NCBI RefSeq assembly: GCF_026213295.1
Contig: NC_079422.1
Location: 19,238,512 to 19,302,511 of the forward strand
Length of the DNA: 64,000 nucleotides
Reading direction: 5' to 3'
From: Gadus chalcogrammus
Taxonomy: Eukaryota > Chordata > Actinopteri > Gadiformes > Gadidae
The notes below the pieces were generated by a model. That model was not told where the DNA came from. It did no database searches and saw only the letters and a list, made by a program, of their open reading frames with translations. Shown here one piece after another: positions 1-24,960 of this stretch. Made by a program: the position numbers and the translations under genes. Every line of letters starts with the position of its first letter. Position 1 is the first letter of the stretch.

Positions 1-206
1 CCGGAGGTAAATACTCAGGGCTTTTATTCGCATGATGTTTGTGGTTCTCCACTGCTGGCTGGGTTGTGTCTACACATTCTGACGTGAGTCATTTTCCTCC
101 AGAAAGCCGATGTCACTCAGAAATATGAAGTACTGAAGAATCAGATATGTTGGTGAGACTCCTCCCATCACTATCTCATGCACTGCTTTCGTATAATGCA
201 CGTATG

Positions 207-252
<46 letters not shown>

Positions 253-254
253 TG

Positions 255-298
<44 letters not shown>

Positions 299-1427
299 TG
301 TGTGTGTGTGTGTCGGTGTATGTATATGCATGTCTGTGTGTGTCTGTTTGTGTTTGTGTGTGTGTGTTTGCGCGCGTGTGTGTGTGTGTGTTCTGTTTGT
401 GTGTGGTGTGCCTGTGTGAGGGTGTGTGTGTGTGTGTGTAGTATGTGCATGTGTCTGTGTGAGGATGTGTGCGTGTCTGCGTCTCTGAATGTGTCTATGT
501 GCCGCTGAGTGTGTGCCGATGTGTTGTGCCCTCACCCCATGGTTGTGAATGGCGTGCACGCACACATACTGTCTAACAAATTGGAAGCAGATGATGAATT
601 ATGCAACAAAAACCCACAGTTGGAACTCCGTGAGAAGTAAATATGGCCATAATCCGATCCCCGCTGAACACAAACTATATTTTTAGCTGTGAAATTGAAA
701 CACTTATTTTTTTTTTTATGTTTTGAATTCCAAATAAATAAGTGTTTGATTTAAACTCAAATAGAATCACTTGAACACTTTTTTATTGCTCATTATCTGA
801 GTGAACACATAAGGGGATTGTGCATCCGCCTTCACAGTCCATGACCTCATGAGGCACACATTGACGACTCCTCACTATGTCAACGGCTGTGTGAGCCTCT
901 ACCGGGCGCCATGTTTGCCCAGCTGTACATTACAGCCGAATCACACCCGAGGAGAAGTGCTTGCCTTTGAATTCTAGCGCCACAATTGCTACATTGTGTC
1001 AAGTGTCTCCGTGTTTCTATACAGCAGTGCTGCTGTAAGTACAAGGGGGCTTGCCGCATACCGCTACATAGCACACCCGAAGCACGATATGATAGACGTT
1101 GAGCATGATTGGCTGCTGTCCCGCTGCCTTTTGGGCTGTGTAAATCAAAAGTGCCACGTTGTAAAATCAAGTGTCGGCCACCATCGATTTAGTAACAACC
1201 AAAAAACACAAACAACAAAAAGTAATCTTCACAACGCACACGCCCTTCAGCAAGTCGAGCACAGCTGGCATTCCCTCGCTTGACTCTCCTCCCCGCGACG
1301 TATTTATTGATTTTTGGAAAGGCGGGCACGGCCACTAAGACCGCCGGTCGCGTTCCTCAGTCCGGATTCCTGACCTCTTCCTCTCTCTCCCCTCTGGTCT
1401 GGTGCTCCCCGCCCTCCTGCCATGCAG
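1..1427 (+). other. grb10 intron upstream of the first visible exon
   Basis: No exon seen. It holds a large compound (GT)n microsatellite at 209-510 and otherwise unremarkable single-copy-looking sequence up to a pyrimidine-rich acceptor tract at about 1365-1420. Confidence 0.6.
209..510. repeat. Compound (GT)n microsatellite
   Basis: Nearly uninterrupted GT dinucleotides to about 318 with two GGTGT interruptions, then degenerate GT with CT, TT and GCGC variants. The His/Thr and Cys/Val open frames through it are artefacts of the repeat. Confidence 0.95.
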
Positions 1428-14173
<12,746 letters not shown>

Positions 14174-17100
14174 CCTCTTCCAACTCCCTGACACATCCCC
14201 CACCACCGCTCACAACGTCATTTTTCCCTCTCGTTTTGTGTCGGTTTTTTCGTATACATTTTTCTCGTCTGGAGAAGCGGGTGAATGAACTGATGCTTCC
14301 GTTTGTTGTTTTTCTTGATATTTTTTACGACGGACTCTGCTGGAGACTGCTGAGCTAATTTCGGGTGGTTTTGTGGGTTGGTCGTTACGGTTGGATGGAC
14401 AAATCAAGGCGCTCAACACATCCAATCAGGTGCAAGGAAGACGAACAGGAACGCAAGGAGCTTTTATGGACATAATGGACCAGATGAATCTGCCATTTTA
14501 TTTTATTTTGTTTAAATGCTGTCACATAATCGTTCAATCCCCCATAAATACAATCAACCAATAAACTGGTCACTCGCAATTAGGCATTGTGTTGCCACTG
14601 CGAACACAGGTTTATCTGTTAACTGAACAATCAGCAGGTTGCTGTTTTCTTCTGTAACATTATTTTTTTAATCCCACCACCGATAGATGTTAATGTTTAG
14701 CATCATTTAGCATATCTCTTATTTGCACTCCTTAATCTAGAGCATGCTTTTTGGCATCACTCATGGCTGTATCTATCCTCGGTCCTGTTACCGGCAAGTC
14801 ACTTGATAGCACCGTACAACATCGCCCTCTGAGGTCGAATACATGTAAGGACATGCAAGATCTATTTTACAACGGGGAAAACCTAGAGGTTTTGGTGTCA
14901 TTGAAGTTATGCCATTTTAATCCCTGCCGAGGTCCGTAACCCTCACGAGAGGATGAATGCGTGACAAGTTTTTGAAACCATTTATAATATCACACAAACC
15001 TGAAAAAGGGAACATGGACAACAGCAGTGCACAATAAGAGGTGTTATTTGATCAAGATCTTAAAAGTGCTCATAGTGGTTCACCTTCAAAGATGATTGCT
15101 CCGACCACACAGGATGTTTTTCTGCCACTGCTTATTCTTGCTTGTCTTTCCGTTGTTTTGCGTCTCATTGTCACTCTGTAGGCTTTCTGTTTACGTGATG
15201 GGCTACCAAGATCAGCCGCCATTCTACATTGGTTTACTGCACAGCTCATGTTCCCTGAGATAACAAATAACAGGGCCTTAAGTCTTCCACATCGCCCGTT
15301 CACAAGAAAATGGTAGAGCATTTTATTCAGGTTATTTCAACACCGTGATAAAGCTAGTTATTTTTTCGTTCTTCTGTCAATACCAAGATACCTCTGTTAT
15401 GCATTGTGATGTTATACAGTCAAACAAGGTCACTCTATGAGGTTTGGCTTGAAGTGCAGTGGATTTTCCTCAAGGTATTAAGTAAACCAATATTTAGCCT
15501 TGCTGGTTACTGTTAAGCCCCAGGCTGACCAGGAAGGATAACCACTAGATTTCCCTTTTTGTAAAAGGTTAACCCAATGCTCCAAGTGTAACTCGGTGGA
15601 GTTGAATAACCGAGGAGGACTGGGAATACTGTCTCCGCCCATCGTTCCACTCTATTAACACCATGCCATTGTTGTTAGTAGCGCTTTCCCCCTTCAGAGA
15701 ACACAGAAGAACTTTGAACTATTAGAAGTACAACTGGATCCATGTCCAACTTGATTAAGACAACCGTATACTTAAAGTCATTAGTCAACCAGATTTATTT
15801 TTATTGGAGTTTTGAGCCAATGTCCATCTAGGGAACTCGAGTAACAAAAAAAAGGATAATGTGACAAATTAATCGTCTCTGACACCATGGGAGTGCACTG
15901 GAATGTAGTCAAAAGGGCAATGCCATACACATTACACTTTATCATGACTCTGTTTATTAGAATCAGTGAAGGTGTTTCATTTGCCCAAATCTTTTTTGTG
16001 AGACTTTGACTGTAGCCCAAACTTGCATTTCTATATAAACACCTTCATAACTTATAATACATCATAATTATTGCTATACGTCTTTTTAATTAATTTAGTT
16101 ATATACATCATGTTGCACTTTATATCATATTTAATGGAGCGGTTATTGATAATGCCTTCAGCCATTGTAAGCTGCAAGTAACTCTTACAATGCATTAATC
16201 ACTTGTTATCATGTATTATGAAGGTATTTATAGATTATTGTAGGTATGGCCTCACAAAAAGTCACACCTTGTTCATACCCTTGGTTTGGTCCGTTAACAA
16301 ACATAATCATACATTATACATCCTTGTTCTTCCCACAGGATACTATGTTGGTGTAGTTCAAACTCGCTGTACAGCCTGATATAAACCAATACTGAATATC
16401 CATGTAAAATATGGGCCCTACACGGTAGTACAGAACTACAATTACATAGTACCTTGTGCTTGGCTTGTTAATGCAAAGATAATTTCATATATCTATCTAC
16501 TGCTGATGATTTTTATTCAACAAAGCCTTTTAGAAAATATATCCTGGTTAAAGATTTGGCATTATCAGTTTTGAATCAGATTAATTTATCTTTTAACAGA
16601 GTGGTCAACCCAAATTGCCATTACATAGCAAAACAAAATATAAAATCGGTCTTAATTACAAATGTTAATTTACATGTCGTAATTCTACAAAATAATTTAC
16701 ATAACTCACCTGTTATTGAGTATAGTGTGTTAAAATTGCACCAGATTGGTTTCCCATCATAACAGGTGGTTTTGTATGTGTTTTTCACGGTTTTATTTTC
16801 CCTGTGATGCAACATTAAGAAAGATTCTTCACTTTGTTTGATTTGTTAAACAGTCCACGGGTTCTCTTAAGCTATATAGATATGTTGTGTCACTATTATT
16901 TAACTCAAATGTAATGAATCAAATCAGTTTAAAGTAAGTATTGTTTCAGCGACGTTTATTTATTTTTCATTAATAGTGATGACTTGAACCTTTTTCTTTT
17001 CTTACAGCGTTTTTTTTTGGCCATTGACATGTTGTTGATGGCCCATACGATTATTTTTTTTTTTTTTTATGTTTGTGTATTCAAACACCAATGTGGCAAT

Positions 17101-18345
17101 GTGAAGTTATACATACACAAATTACAACGTTGATTCTTTTTTCATTTGAAATAAAAACAATATATTTTTTCCCGTTTTCCGAGGACTTGTTATGGTGCAA
17201 AGAAATTCAACATTGAATGTCAGTCATGGATTTTCTTCTTTCTCCATCTCCACCCAGTAGCCTACTCATGGGCTGTGTGTCATTGAGACTGAACTGCAGA
17301 GTCCCTGAACAAGTTAAAGGACAGAGTGTAGCTTGGCCCCAGCTACACTGACTAAGAATTGCCAAGGCACACTTTTATATATCTAAAAAGACAAAAAAAA
17401 GGCCCAATTATCAGGAGATTGCACTGACTTAAATTGAATGGCAGAAAAATAAAAATAAATACATGAGGAGGAATAGGTATGTGGATATTCATTTGCGAGG
17501 AACATAAGTACATTATTTCCTCAGGGTTAACTTAGCAAGTTATAAAAAATTACAGCAAAATTGGAAAACTGGTCCATCATGTTTCTGAGGCCTTTGATTT
17601 AAGGATTGTAGATGGATGAATGATGGAGATGTATTTTTTTGTTTTCCTGCTGGAGGTTTAACTGTTCCAAACTCGACGACAGCTAACAGCCTATATGTGT
17701 GCTGAGCATCCCCTCAAAAGAAAGCCCTCTATGGCAACATGGATATGTGCAATCATGGAAGTGAACGAAATACTATATTCAACTTAACAACAAACTTCCA
17801 TGTGAGCAAGTAGTTTGCACCTATGGAAGTGGAAAGATGTGTGGATGTGTATAGGGTACAACGAGAACGCCCACCCATACACAAATGTCATGTGGTAACA
17901 ACTTAACCTTACTTTACCAGGTGTATGGAATCACAAAAATATATATATCTGCCAAACTTGTGACATTTTAATTAACACACTCATGTCAGGTTTTTGGGCT
18001 GTTGATTTTTTTAAGGAACATTGTGCTTAGGAAAGTAAATTGCGATGAAATTACCCCTATCCTATACTTGTGTGTGTCTTTGGATTTAACACTGTCACAA
18101 AGTGAGATTTACTCGCTGTATAAATGAGATAATATGTATGATTTATTTCAGGGAATGCAAAACATAAGACGATAACTTCTATTGGTAAGAGGAAACTCAT
18201 GTATACATGGTGTGCTTTGTTTCAACCTGTACATAGTTGAATGGCTTATACATCCTAATTGTAACTGTTTCAGGTATTTTTGTATAAATAAGGGACTGAT
18301 ATATTCTGTTCATTGTAATTAGAATAAAACATTAATACATTGCTA
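14174..18345 (+). other. Probable grb10 3' UTR and downstream flank
   Basis: About 4 kb of AT-rich sequence with no credible coding ORF. Possible poly(A) signals AATAAA occur at 14560-14565, 17150-17155 and 18323-18328. The last is the most attractive end point because the stretch before it is largely free of transposons and microsatellites. Mammalian GRB10 also has a long 3' UTR. Which signal is used cannot be told without transcripts. A small inverted repeat (CTTCATAACTTATAATACAT near 16045 with its complement near 16215) suggests a MITE inside. Confidence 0.45.
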
Positions 18346-18824
18346 TAAAAATATCAATCCTGTGTTTTATTACAAGGATGACATGCCTATAAGGCTATTT
18401 GTGTGTTTGTGTGCGTGCATCCGTTTATGAGGAAGGCAAAATAACCTGCTTGTCGGGGCAATTAGGTTGTTAGTAAAACGCTTGAAACTTCTTGTTATGG
18501 CAAAGTAGTGAAGGCTGAACCCAATGGCAAATATAAATGTATCCTTCCCCTGTTGACATATCACAAAACCAATCTTGATCAAACAGAGCTACACAGGATG
18601 CAGCTCTTTCATATTTGAATACTTTGTGGAACAATGCCATTCTGTTCCTTCCCGCTTGATCTCCAAAATATACGTACACAATAAGACATCCTCCAAGGAT
18701 TGATGTTCTAGTCAATTGATAAAGGTTCTAGTCAATTTACCATGCATTTTTAAATCATTCTGGGGCGGAGCTGCTAGCTCCCATGTTAACGCCCCTTCAT
18801 TTCAGTCTATTATTAGAGGTATGT

Positions 18825-19403
18825 TAGCCTGGCACCGCCCGCCTACCTACTTCCGCTCCATTTTCATTTCACTTCAGTACTAGGTCTGGGTCTGCTTCAT
18901 ATGAATGCGTTTCTTGGAAGCCAGATTTTTGGCGATCCAACCAGCGAACAGAGGGAGTGGCTGAGAACGATGACGTCTAGGTTGCGCACCAGTTTCAGTT
19001 GTAGTCAGAGGAAGACAATGGAGAAGGAAACGAGAGAAGCTATTCGGTCTGCTTTGGGATCGATGCCGAAAGTCGATCAATTAAAGCCGGAGCAAGAACA
19101 AGCTTTGCTGAGATTTGTTGGTGGCCATGATGTTGTGGCGCTTCTCCCCACCGGGTTCAGGAAAAGTTAGATTTCCAGCTGGCTCCGTTAGTGGTGAAGG
19201 AGCCGGTCCCGTCGCATGACATACGTCACGACCAAACGCTATGCGATTGGTTATGGCAGATCCAGAGTGGCACTGGGCAGATCCAATCATTTTAAAACTT
19301 CAACAAACACCCGCCTCCAATTGAGTGAACGTTTGGCAATTGGGCAGTTCCAGACCTCCTGTACAAATGAAATGAAGTACGATGGTCTGGTAGGACCAGG
19401 CTA
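18825..19403 (+). mobile_element. Non-autonomous DNA transposon carrying a RecQ-like helicase fragment
   Basis: Bounded by TAGCCTGG and its complement CCAGGCTA and flanked by an identical 9-bp direct repeat GAGGTATGT at 18816-18824 and 19404-19412. The termini also share extended imperfect inverted similarity (ACTTCATTTCA-like blocks). Inside, an 89-codon frame at 18901-19170 includes QLKPEQEQALLRFVGGHDVV, then ALLPTGFRKS, the Q motif and Walker A region of RecQ-type helicases. Walker A is damaged (GFRKS for GFGKS) and a stop follows at once, with DFQLAPLVVKE visible in another frame. Helicase genes occur in some Academ-type transposons, but I cannot assign the family. It is a relic. Confidence 0.7.
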
Positions 19404-19539
19404 GAGGTATGTCACATCAACTCCTAATCATCAGGTGACCCCATGTCGGCCAATAAGAAGTGATGCATGCAATGGAGGGAGTCATTCACCAGCAACGTCC
19501 AGAGGGTCAGGGGGGGAAATGGGTGCATAATATATGCAC

Positions 19540-20035
19540 CCTGCAAGAACAGGCACCATTTCTTCCGCTGACATTCCACTGGACCTTTCAGGAGCCTTTG
19601 AAACAGTAAACCACTAGATCCACCTCTCCACTCTTGAAGAACTGGGAATCTCAGGCTTTGAACTCCCTATTCACATCCTGACTGCACAGATTGCCTTTGC
19701 AGGGTTACCTGGGAATAATCTGTGTCTGTACCTTGTATTCTTACGACTGGGGTCCCTCAGGGTTCTGTTCTTGGTCCCATCCTCTTCACTCTGTAGTTCA
19801 TTCACGTGGCTTTTTCTACCAACGCTATGCAGATCACACACCACTAATTCTGTCCTTTGCATGCTCAGAAACCAAGGTAGCAGGAACAATATCTGCGTGC
19901 TTCACCACCTGAAGCTCAATCTGGACATGACTGAGCTGCTCTTCCTTCCAGGCAAGGCATCTCCCATCTACAACCTCCCAATCAATATAGAGAATTCAAC
20001 CTCACAAATTCAGGGTCAAATCCATTCTTAACGTT
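19540..20035 (+). mobile_element. Decayed L2-like LINE reverse transcriptase fragment
   Basis: Broken frames spell LDLSGAFETVNH near 19579, GVPQGSVLGPILF near 19749, and HHLKLNLDMTELLFLPGKAS near 19903. These are RT domains in the usual order, with stops and frameshifts between them. The wording of the last block resembles fish L2/Maui elements. Confidence 0.75.
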
Positions 20036-20393
20036 CACCATCACAGGTATCGCAGGAAGAGCAATGGACTGTCCGCTGACATCCATTGATCAAAAAAGCA
20101 TAACTTACAGTGCATCAGTTACAGGATTTTGCTCACAGTGTATCAGCAAACCATTGCTCTTCCTGTAATAACTAGATGGCAAATGTTGTTCAAACACAGC
20201 CGTACCCGTGTGTCCTTGAGAGTAGACCTACTATTATCATTACAGTACTATATTTAAATTACAAATGATTAAATATCACATAATACACATACCTTTGACA
20301 TGCCGTAAGCCCACAATCATCAGTTAGAATTCTTGAGGTCATCAATATGTATGTCACGACTAAACTCAAACACAAAGTTTAAGTTAGGTAGAA

Positions 20394-20973
20394 CAGTGGT
20401 TCTCAAACTTCTCCCCTGGCGACCCCCCAAAATTCCCTGGTGACGACTGGCGACCCCCCTTTTTGTTTTTTTTATTTATTTTATTTTAAAACCTGTCCTG
20501 GTCATCGCATGTTCCCACAATTGTACAAACTGAAAGGAAAATAATCGAATAAACAATTCTATCAAAGGAAAAATGACAAGATGCCTAGTATATTTTTGAA
20601 AAGAACTTAAACATGACGGAACAGTGCATCTGCAGATAGATCTAGACCTGAACAAGACGCATGAACGATAAACCTCCTCCTCCTCAAAAATAAATGTCCA
20701 ATTCAAGCCAAGAACATGCATCAGATCTAAATAAACTGAGAGTATTTTTCGCTTTTTACACTAACGTGAAGGATGGGCCTGCTTTTCGAACATAGTAAGT
20801 TCATTCTTGGGCTGATGCCACACGGTGACACAGAGATTTTCCTCCACGCTGCTCAGCCGACATCTGTACTTGTTCTTCAAGTACGCCAGGGACGAGAATG
20901 TCTTTTCGCACATATATGTCGACCCAAGTGGTGGAAGAATGTCCGCAGCGGCCGCAGACAATGCAGGGCTTAT
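20394..20973 (-). mobile_element. hAT (Charlie-like) transposon relic
   Basis: The + strand left end reads CAGTGGTTCTCAAACTT, the classic Charlie-type hAT terminus. On the minus strand at 20761-20961 a frame contains STYMCEKTFSSLAYLKNKYR and CRLSSVEENLC, the C-terminal hAT dimerisation region. Only this end is left. The element breaks off where another repeat begins at 20974. Confidence 0.7.
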
Positions 20974-21063
20974 AGAGTGGCGAAGTCACGCCCCTTCCGG
21001 TAGAGCCCATGGGACCTATGAGATCGAAAATTATGAATGGGTTTCCATGGAGAGAAAGTAATT
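20974..21063 (+). mobile_element. Half of a foldback MITE (same family as 35521-35683)
   Basis: Starts AGAGTGGCGAAGTCACGCCC and runs through CTATGAGATCGAAAATTATG to GAGAGAAAGTAATTA. It matches one arm of the palindromic element near 35.6 kb, but the second arm is absent. Confidence 0.7.
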
Positions 21064-21812
21064 ATCTTCTGGTTCCAGTCTTTATATGCCCCGGATTACA
21101 TATATGGTGTTTATGGATTTAAATGATAATTCCTCAATTCAAGAGTTTGACCGTTTATTGGGCAATTGTTCAGTTAAAGGCTGTAGAGAAAACACAATGA
21201 GAAAGACAACACGTCTCGTGTGTAGATTACTGGCTGTACTCTTGGGTACTGTGTGTCTTGGGTAAACATGACCTGATATGATTATTCACTTTGTTGGGAG
21301 GATCTGAAACTGTTTAAATAGCTCTGTCTAACTGTAATCTTGACTCACTCTGCAAGAGCTATAACAGGTTATTGTCAACACCTATTTTGTACTTTTTTGC
21401 ATTTAGAAGTCTCATCTGCCCTAGACGGAATATCTTATAAAGAAATTGCCATATCTGAGAGGAATCAGAGGACCGGCTGAAGACACTCAGAACCCACCGT
21501 GGTTCCACCTGTAATTTGTCAGCAGTCAGGAGGACACATACAGACACATGTGTATCTATCTTATCCCCTCCAGAGTAACCATGGACGCAGCAGAGTTCCG
21601 TCGCCGTGGAAAGGAGATGGTTGACTTTGTGGCGGACTACCAGGAGAACATTGAGCACAGGCGAGTGTACCCAGACGTGGAGCCCGGGTACCTGCGCTCC
21701 ATGATCCCCTCCGAGGCCCCGCTGGAGCCTGAGAGCTACGAGGACGTGCTCAGGGACGTCGACAGGGTCATGATGCCCGGAGTGAGTTCACACATGTATT
21801 TATTCCCCCTCA

Positions 21813-22010
21813 TTATCCTTCTGGGGATAAATGAAGTCCCCAGCAAGATCCCCTCTGATTGGCAAGAGAGTTACATCGTGAGTCTGTACAAGGGCAAAGG
21901 CGATGCTCTCAATAGAGGCAAATACAAGGGGTTGAAGCTTATTTAGTACTCAAGTGTTGGAGTGTGTAGTAGAAGGACTGATCAGGAAGCGAGTGGGGAT
22001 CAACGAGATC
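21813..22010 (+). mobile_element. LINE reverse transcriptase fragment in intron 1 of the ddc pseudogene
   Basis: The open frame that runs on from exon 1 reads [20 protein letters not shown], then [16 protein letters not shown] and a stop, followed by frames resembling IRQRVGINEIQ. This is the finger/palm start of a non-LTR RT. It is a short insertion only. Confidence 0.6.
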
Positions 22011-23279
22011 CAATTGATTATTTAAGCCCAAATCTGGTTGAACAGAAAGTTTCCTTTTTTTAAGCCTCATATCTGTTTCGACCAAATATGTTACTGGAGT
22101 CACTGAACTGTAACTGCAGGATTGGCATACTAAACTCAGAGATCAGCAGCATACAAATAAAATGAGTAGGCCTATGCTTGCAACATGTGTGCAACAATCA
22201 CAGACAATGAGTCAACCATTTATGTTTTCTTGCCAATTCTTTCTCATTTGTTTTCTAGGTGACCCACTGGCTAAGCCCACACTTCTATGCCTATTACACA
22301 AATTCAACTTCTTTCCCATCTATTTTGGCTGACTTGCTCAGTAGCGGCATAGGAACCATTGGCTTCACATGGGTAAGGCAGAAACTCTCAGTCTCATTAA
22401 AACGGCAATGTACAATGACTGCAATTCAATTGTTTTTATTGGATGGTGTATTATGGGTATGAAGTAGTGATTGCATGCAGTATCTATTTCATTTATATAT
22501 TATAATTTATTTTGTTAAGGCTGCAAATCCAGCATGCAGTGAGTTGGAAACAGTGATGTTGGACTGGCTGGGCAAGATGCTCCAACTTCCAGAAGACTTC
22601 CTTTCAGAGACACAGGGTCAGGGAGGAGGAGTCATTCAGGTCAGTCATGACACAACAGCTTCTTTCGAAGGGAGAGATATACACTGGCCCCTACAGGTCA
22701 ATCCAATTTATGATGTTTATTTTATTTTGTGTTCACTCTGTAATCGTCTTTGAGTATTTAGAAAAGCGCTATATAAGTCAAATGTATTATAATTTGTATT
22801 ATTATGTTTGAACACATGCAGCATACTCTTTTATATTTTACTGTTTGTTTACTCATACATTTACAGTAATACATGTATGATTGTTCAGATGGCTCAATTG
22901 TCATGTTGAACCCGAAAACCAAACCAAAACTACTATAACTTATCCCAAATATGATTTCGATTTCAATTTAACAATATTGTAATATTTATAATTATTTATT
23001 CTTCTAGGGTACGGCTAGTGAAGCGACTCTGATGGCGTTGCTTTCCGCTCGCCTCAAAACAGTGAAATGTGTCCAAGAATCCGATCCTCAACGATCAGAG
23101 GCTGACATTATTTCCAAACTGATAGCCTACACCTCCGAAGAAGTACGATTTGATCACTGCTGTTGTTATCTTGCCAGCTTGAAATACTTGCAACACCCGG
23201 GAAAATACATATAAATATATTATGGGTAGATTGAGGCTATAGTAACTATAGAATCTCTTGTCTTTGCCTTATTCCTCAG

Positions 23280-23423
23280 GCCCACTCATCAGTGGAGAAA
23301 GCCAGTATCATTGGCGGAGTGGTGATAAGAATGGTCCCAACAGATGAGCACTTCTCTGTCAGAGCAGAGACCCTGGAGAAGATGGTGGCTGAGGACAAGG
23401 CCACTGGATTCATACCCTTCTTT
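23280..23423 (+). pseudogene. ddc pseudogene exon 5 with lost donor
   Basis: Encodes AHSSVEKASIIGGV, then DEHFSVRAETLEKMVAEDKA. The sequence after TTCTTT is ATATGGAGACGTGC; the intact copy has GTAGGAAAACGTGC at the aligned position. Read-through reaches TGA at 23466-23468. The cofactor-stacking His (His192 in human numbering) is still present. Confidence 0.85.
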
Positions 23424-24256
23424 ATATGGAGACGTGCACACAGACTAAAGCACACATATATGGAATGATTGGGTATTCATCGAACCAAAATGCATAATGA
23501 CAAATCATGGATGTTTTTTTTGCTTTCATTCTGTGCTTTTCAGTTCTGCGCTACCCTTGGCACGACTCCCTGTTGTGCATTTGATAAAATTGATGAACTT
23601 GGGCCCATATGTGAGTTGGCCACAAAGCATATACATACATACATATTTGTAATTGCATTATGTCTATTTGTGATATGTTTGATTCCGTTTAAATATTTTC
23701 AGTTTTCCTTCCCCAAGCTATTCTTGTGCGAAAACATACAAACGCATTCATTTTAACATCTGGTGGCTTACATTTGCTGTTGGAAATGGTTTGACTAACA
23801 TGTCCAACCAACAAGTGTGCATGAGTAACCGATAACCACAGCAAGAGAGAGAGCATCAATGTTTTAGAGGCTGCCGTTGCAGCTGCGGCTCCCCGCCTCC
23901 AAGACAGACAGAGAGGCACATGAAGCAATAGATGAGAGCAGGAGTAATTTCCTGAGGCAGAGTAAGAGCTTTGGATAAGGTCTTTCCGATAGCTGGTGAG
24001 GAGGAGGAGGAGGGAGAGATCGGGACCAAATTGCAGCAGGTTGAGCTCCGTTTTGGCAAATGACGCCTTTCAGTAGCTTATTTTTAATTATTTATGTGTT
24101 CAATTAATTAATTTTGATAGTAAAACAAAATACAAAAGCAAATACAGTTGTATCAACAATTTAAGATATAAAGGCTTACATCATTAATGTTATCCTGGCA
24201 AGTCCTTTTTATGAAATGAACATTTACGATAATATTTCCTTCCTTTCATTTTAAAG

Positions 24257-24324
24257 TTTGCAGATTCATTTAACATCAACCCCAACAAATTTCTCTTAGT
24301 CGGCTTTGACTGCTCGGCCATGTG
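24257..24324 (+). pseudogene. ddc pseudogene exon 8 (altered PLP-lysine exon)
   Basis: Encodes [20 protein letters not shown]. The Schiff-base Lys is kept, but the neighbouring His and Trp of the family's NPHKW motif are Asn and Phe. Splice borders AAAG and TG|GTAAGT are intact. Confidence 0.85.
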
Positions 24325-24881
24325 GTAAGTAATCCACCCAAAATACCTCCAGGTAGAGTAAATACCACTATTGATCCAATACACAGTGTCAGCTTAAAGT
24401 AATTTGCACTCATTTCAGTGCCAGTACTATCAGCCTTTTTATGTATTCATGTGACCCAAATGTGACCCAATAATAGCACATGGTTTATCATAGCACAACG
24501 TTATAGAATTGGGAATTGACAATCCGCAGTCTGATGTGAAATGCAAACATTCTCATAACTATTTTAACAAATGTGTTTTATAAAGAGTTGATTCTGATTG
24601 GTCAATTATGGTATTCAGGCATACATTAGCATTATATTTTGTGTCCAATTCTGCATTTATTTTGCTTCAGCGTCATGTAGGACCACGTAGCCCAACATCA
24701 AGAAGAGTTGGGGACATATATAATATTAATAAATGGAAATTGACTACATACGTGTTCAATTGGACTTCCGGTTTTGGCAGAAAATCCCAGATATAATTAT
24801 TATAATTTTCTTCTCAGTATGGGGAATGTCTTTTTTGAATCAGTTTTCAATTCAACAAGCCATGCATTTGTGTTGTTTAAG

Positions 24882-24960
24882 GGTAAAAAAAAGCGCAGGC
24901 CTAACCAGAGCTTTTTCCAAATTGATCCAGAGTACCTGAAACATGAAAACCAAGGGTCAG
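24882..24960 (+). pseudogene. ddc pseudogene exon 9 with +2 frameshift
   Basis: 79 bp against 77 bp in the intact gene. The excess is in an eight-A run where the other copy has CAAGAAG. Downstream, FFQIDPEYLKHENQGS (with the catalytic-loop Tyr) is readable only in a shifted frame. The donor GTTGGT is weak. Confidence 0.8.

Noticed and set aside
70..565. Long His/Thr and Cys/Val open frames
   Set aside because: They are translations of a (GT)n/(CA)n microsatellite, open in several frames at once, with no splice or protein support.
1422..1427. ATG at 1422 as a start codon for a short protein
   Set aside because: It lies in the splice acceptor ATGCAG; the homologous protein continues upstream in another exon.
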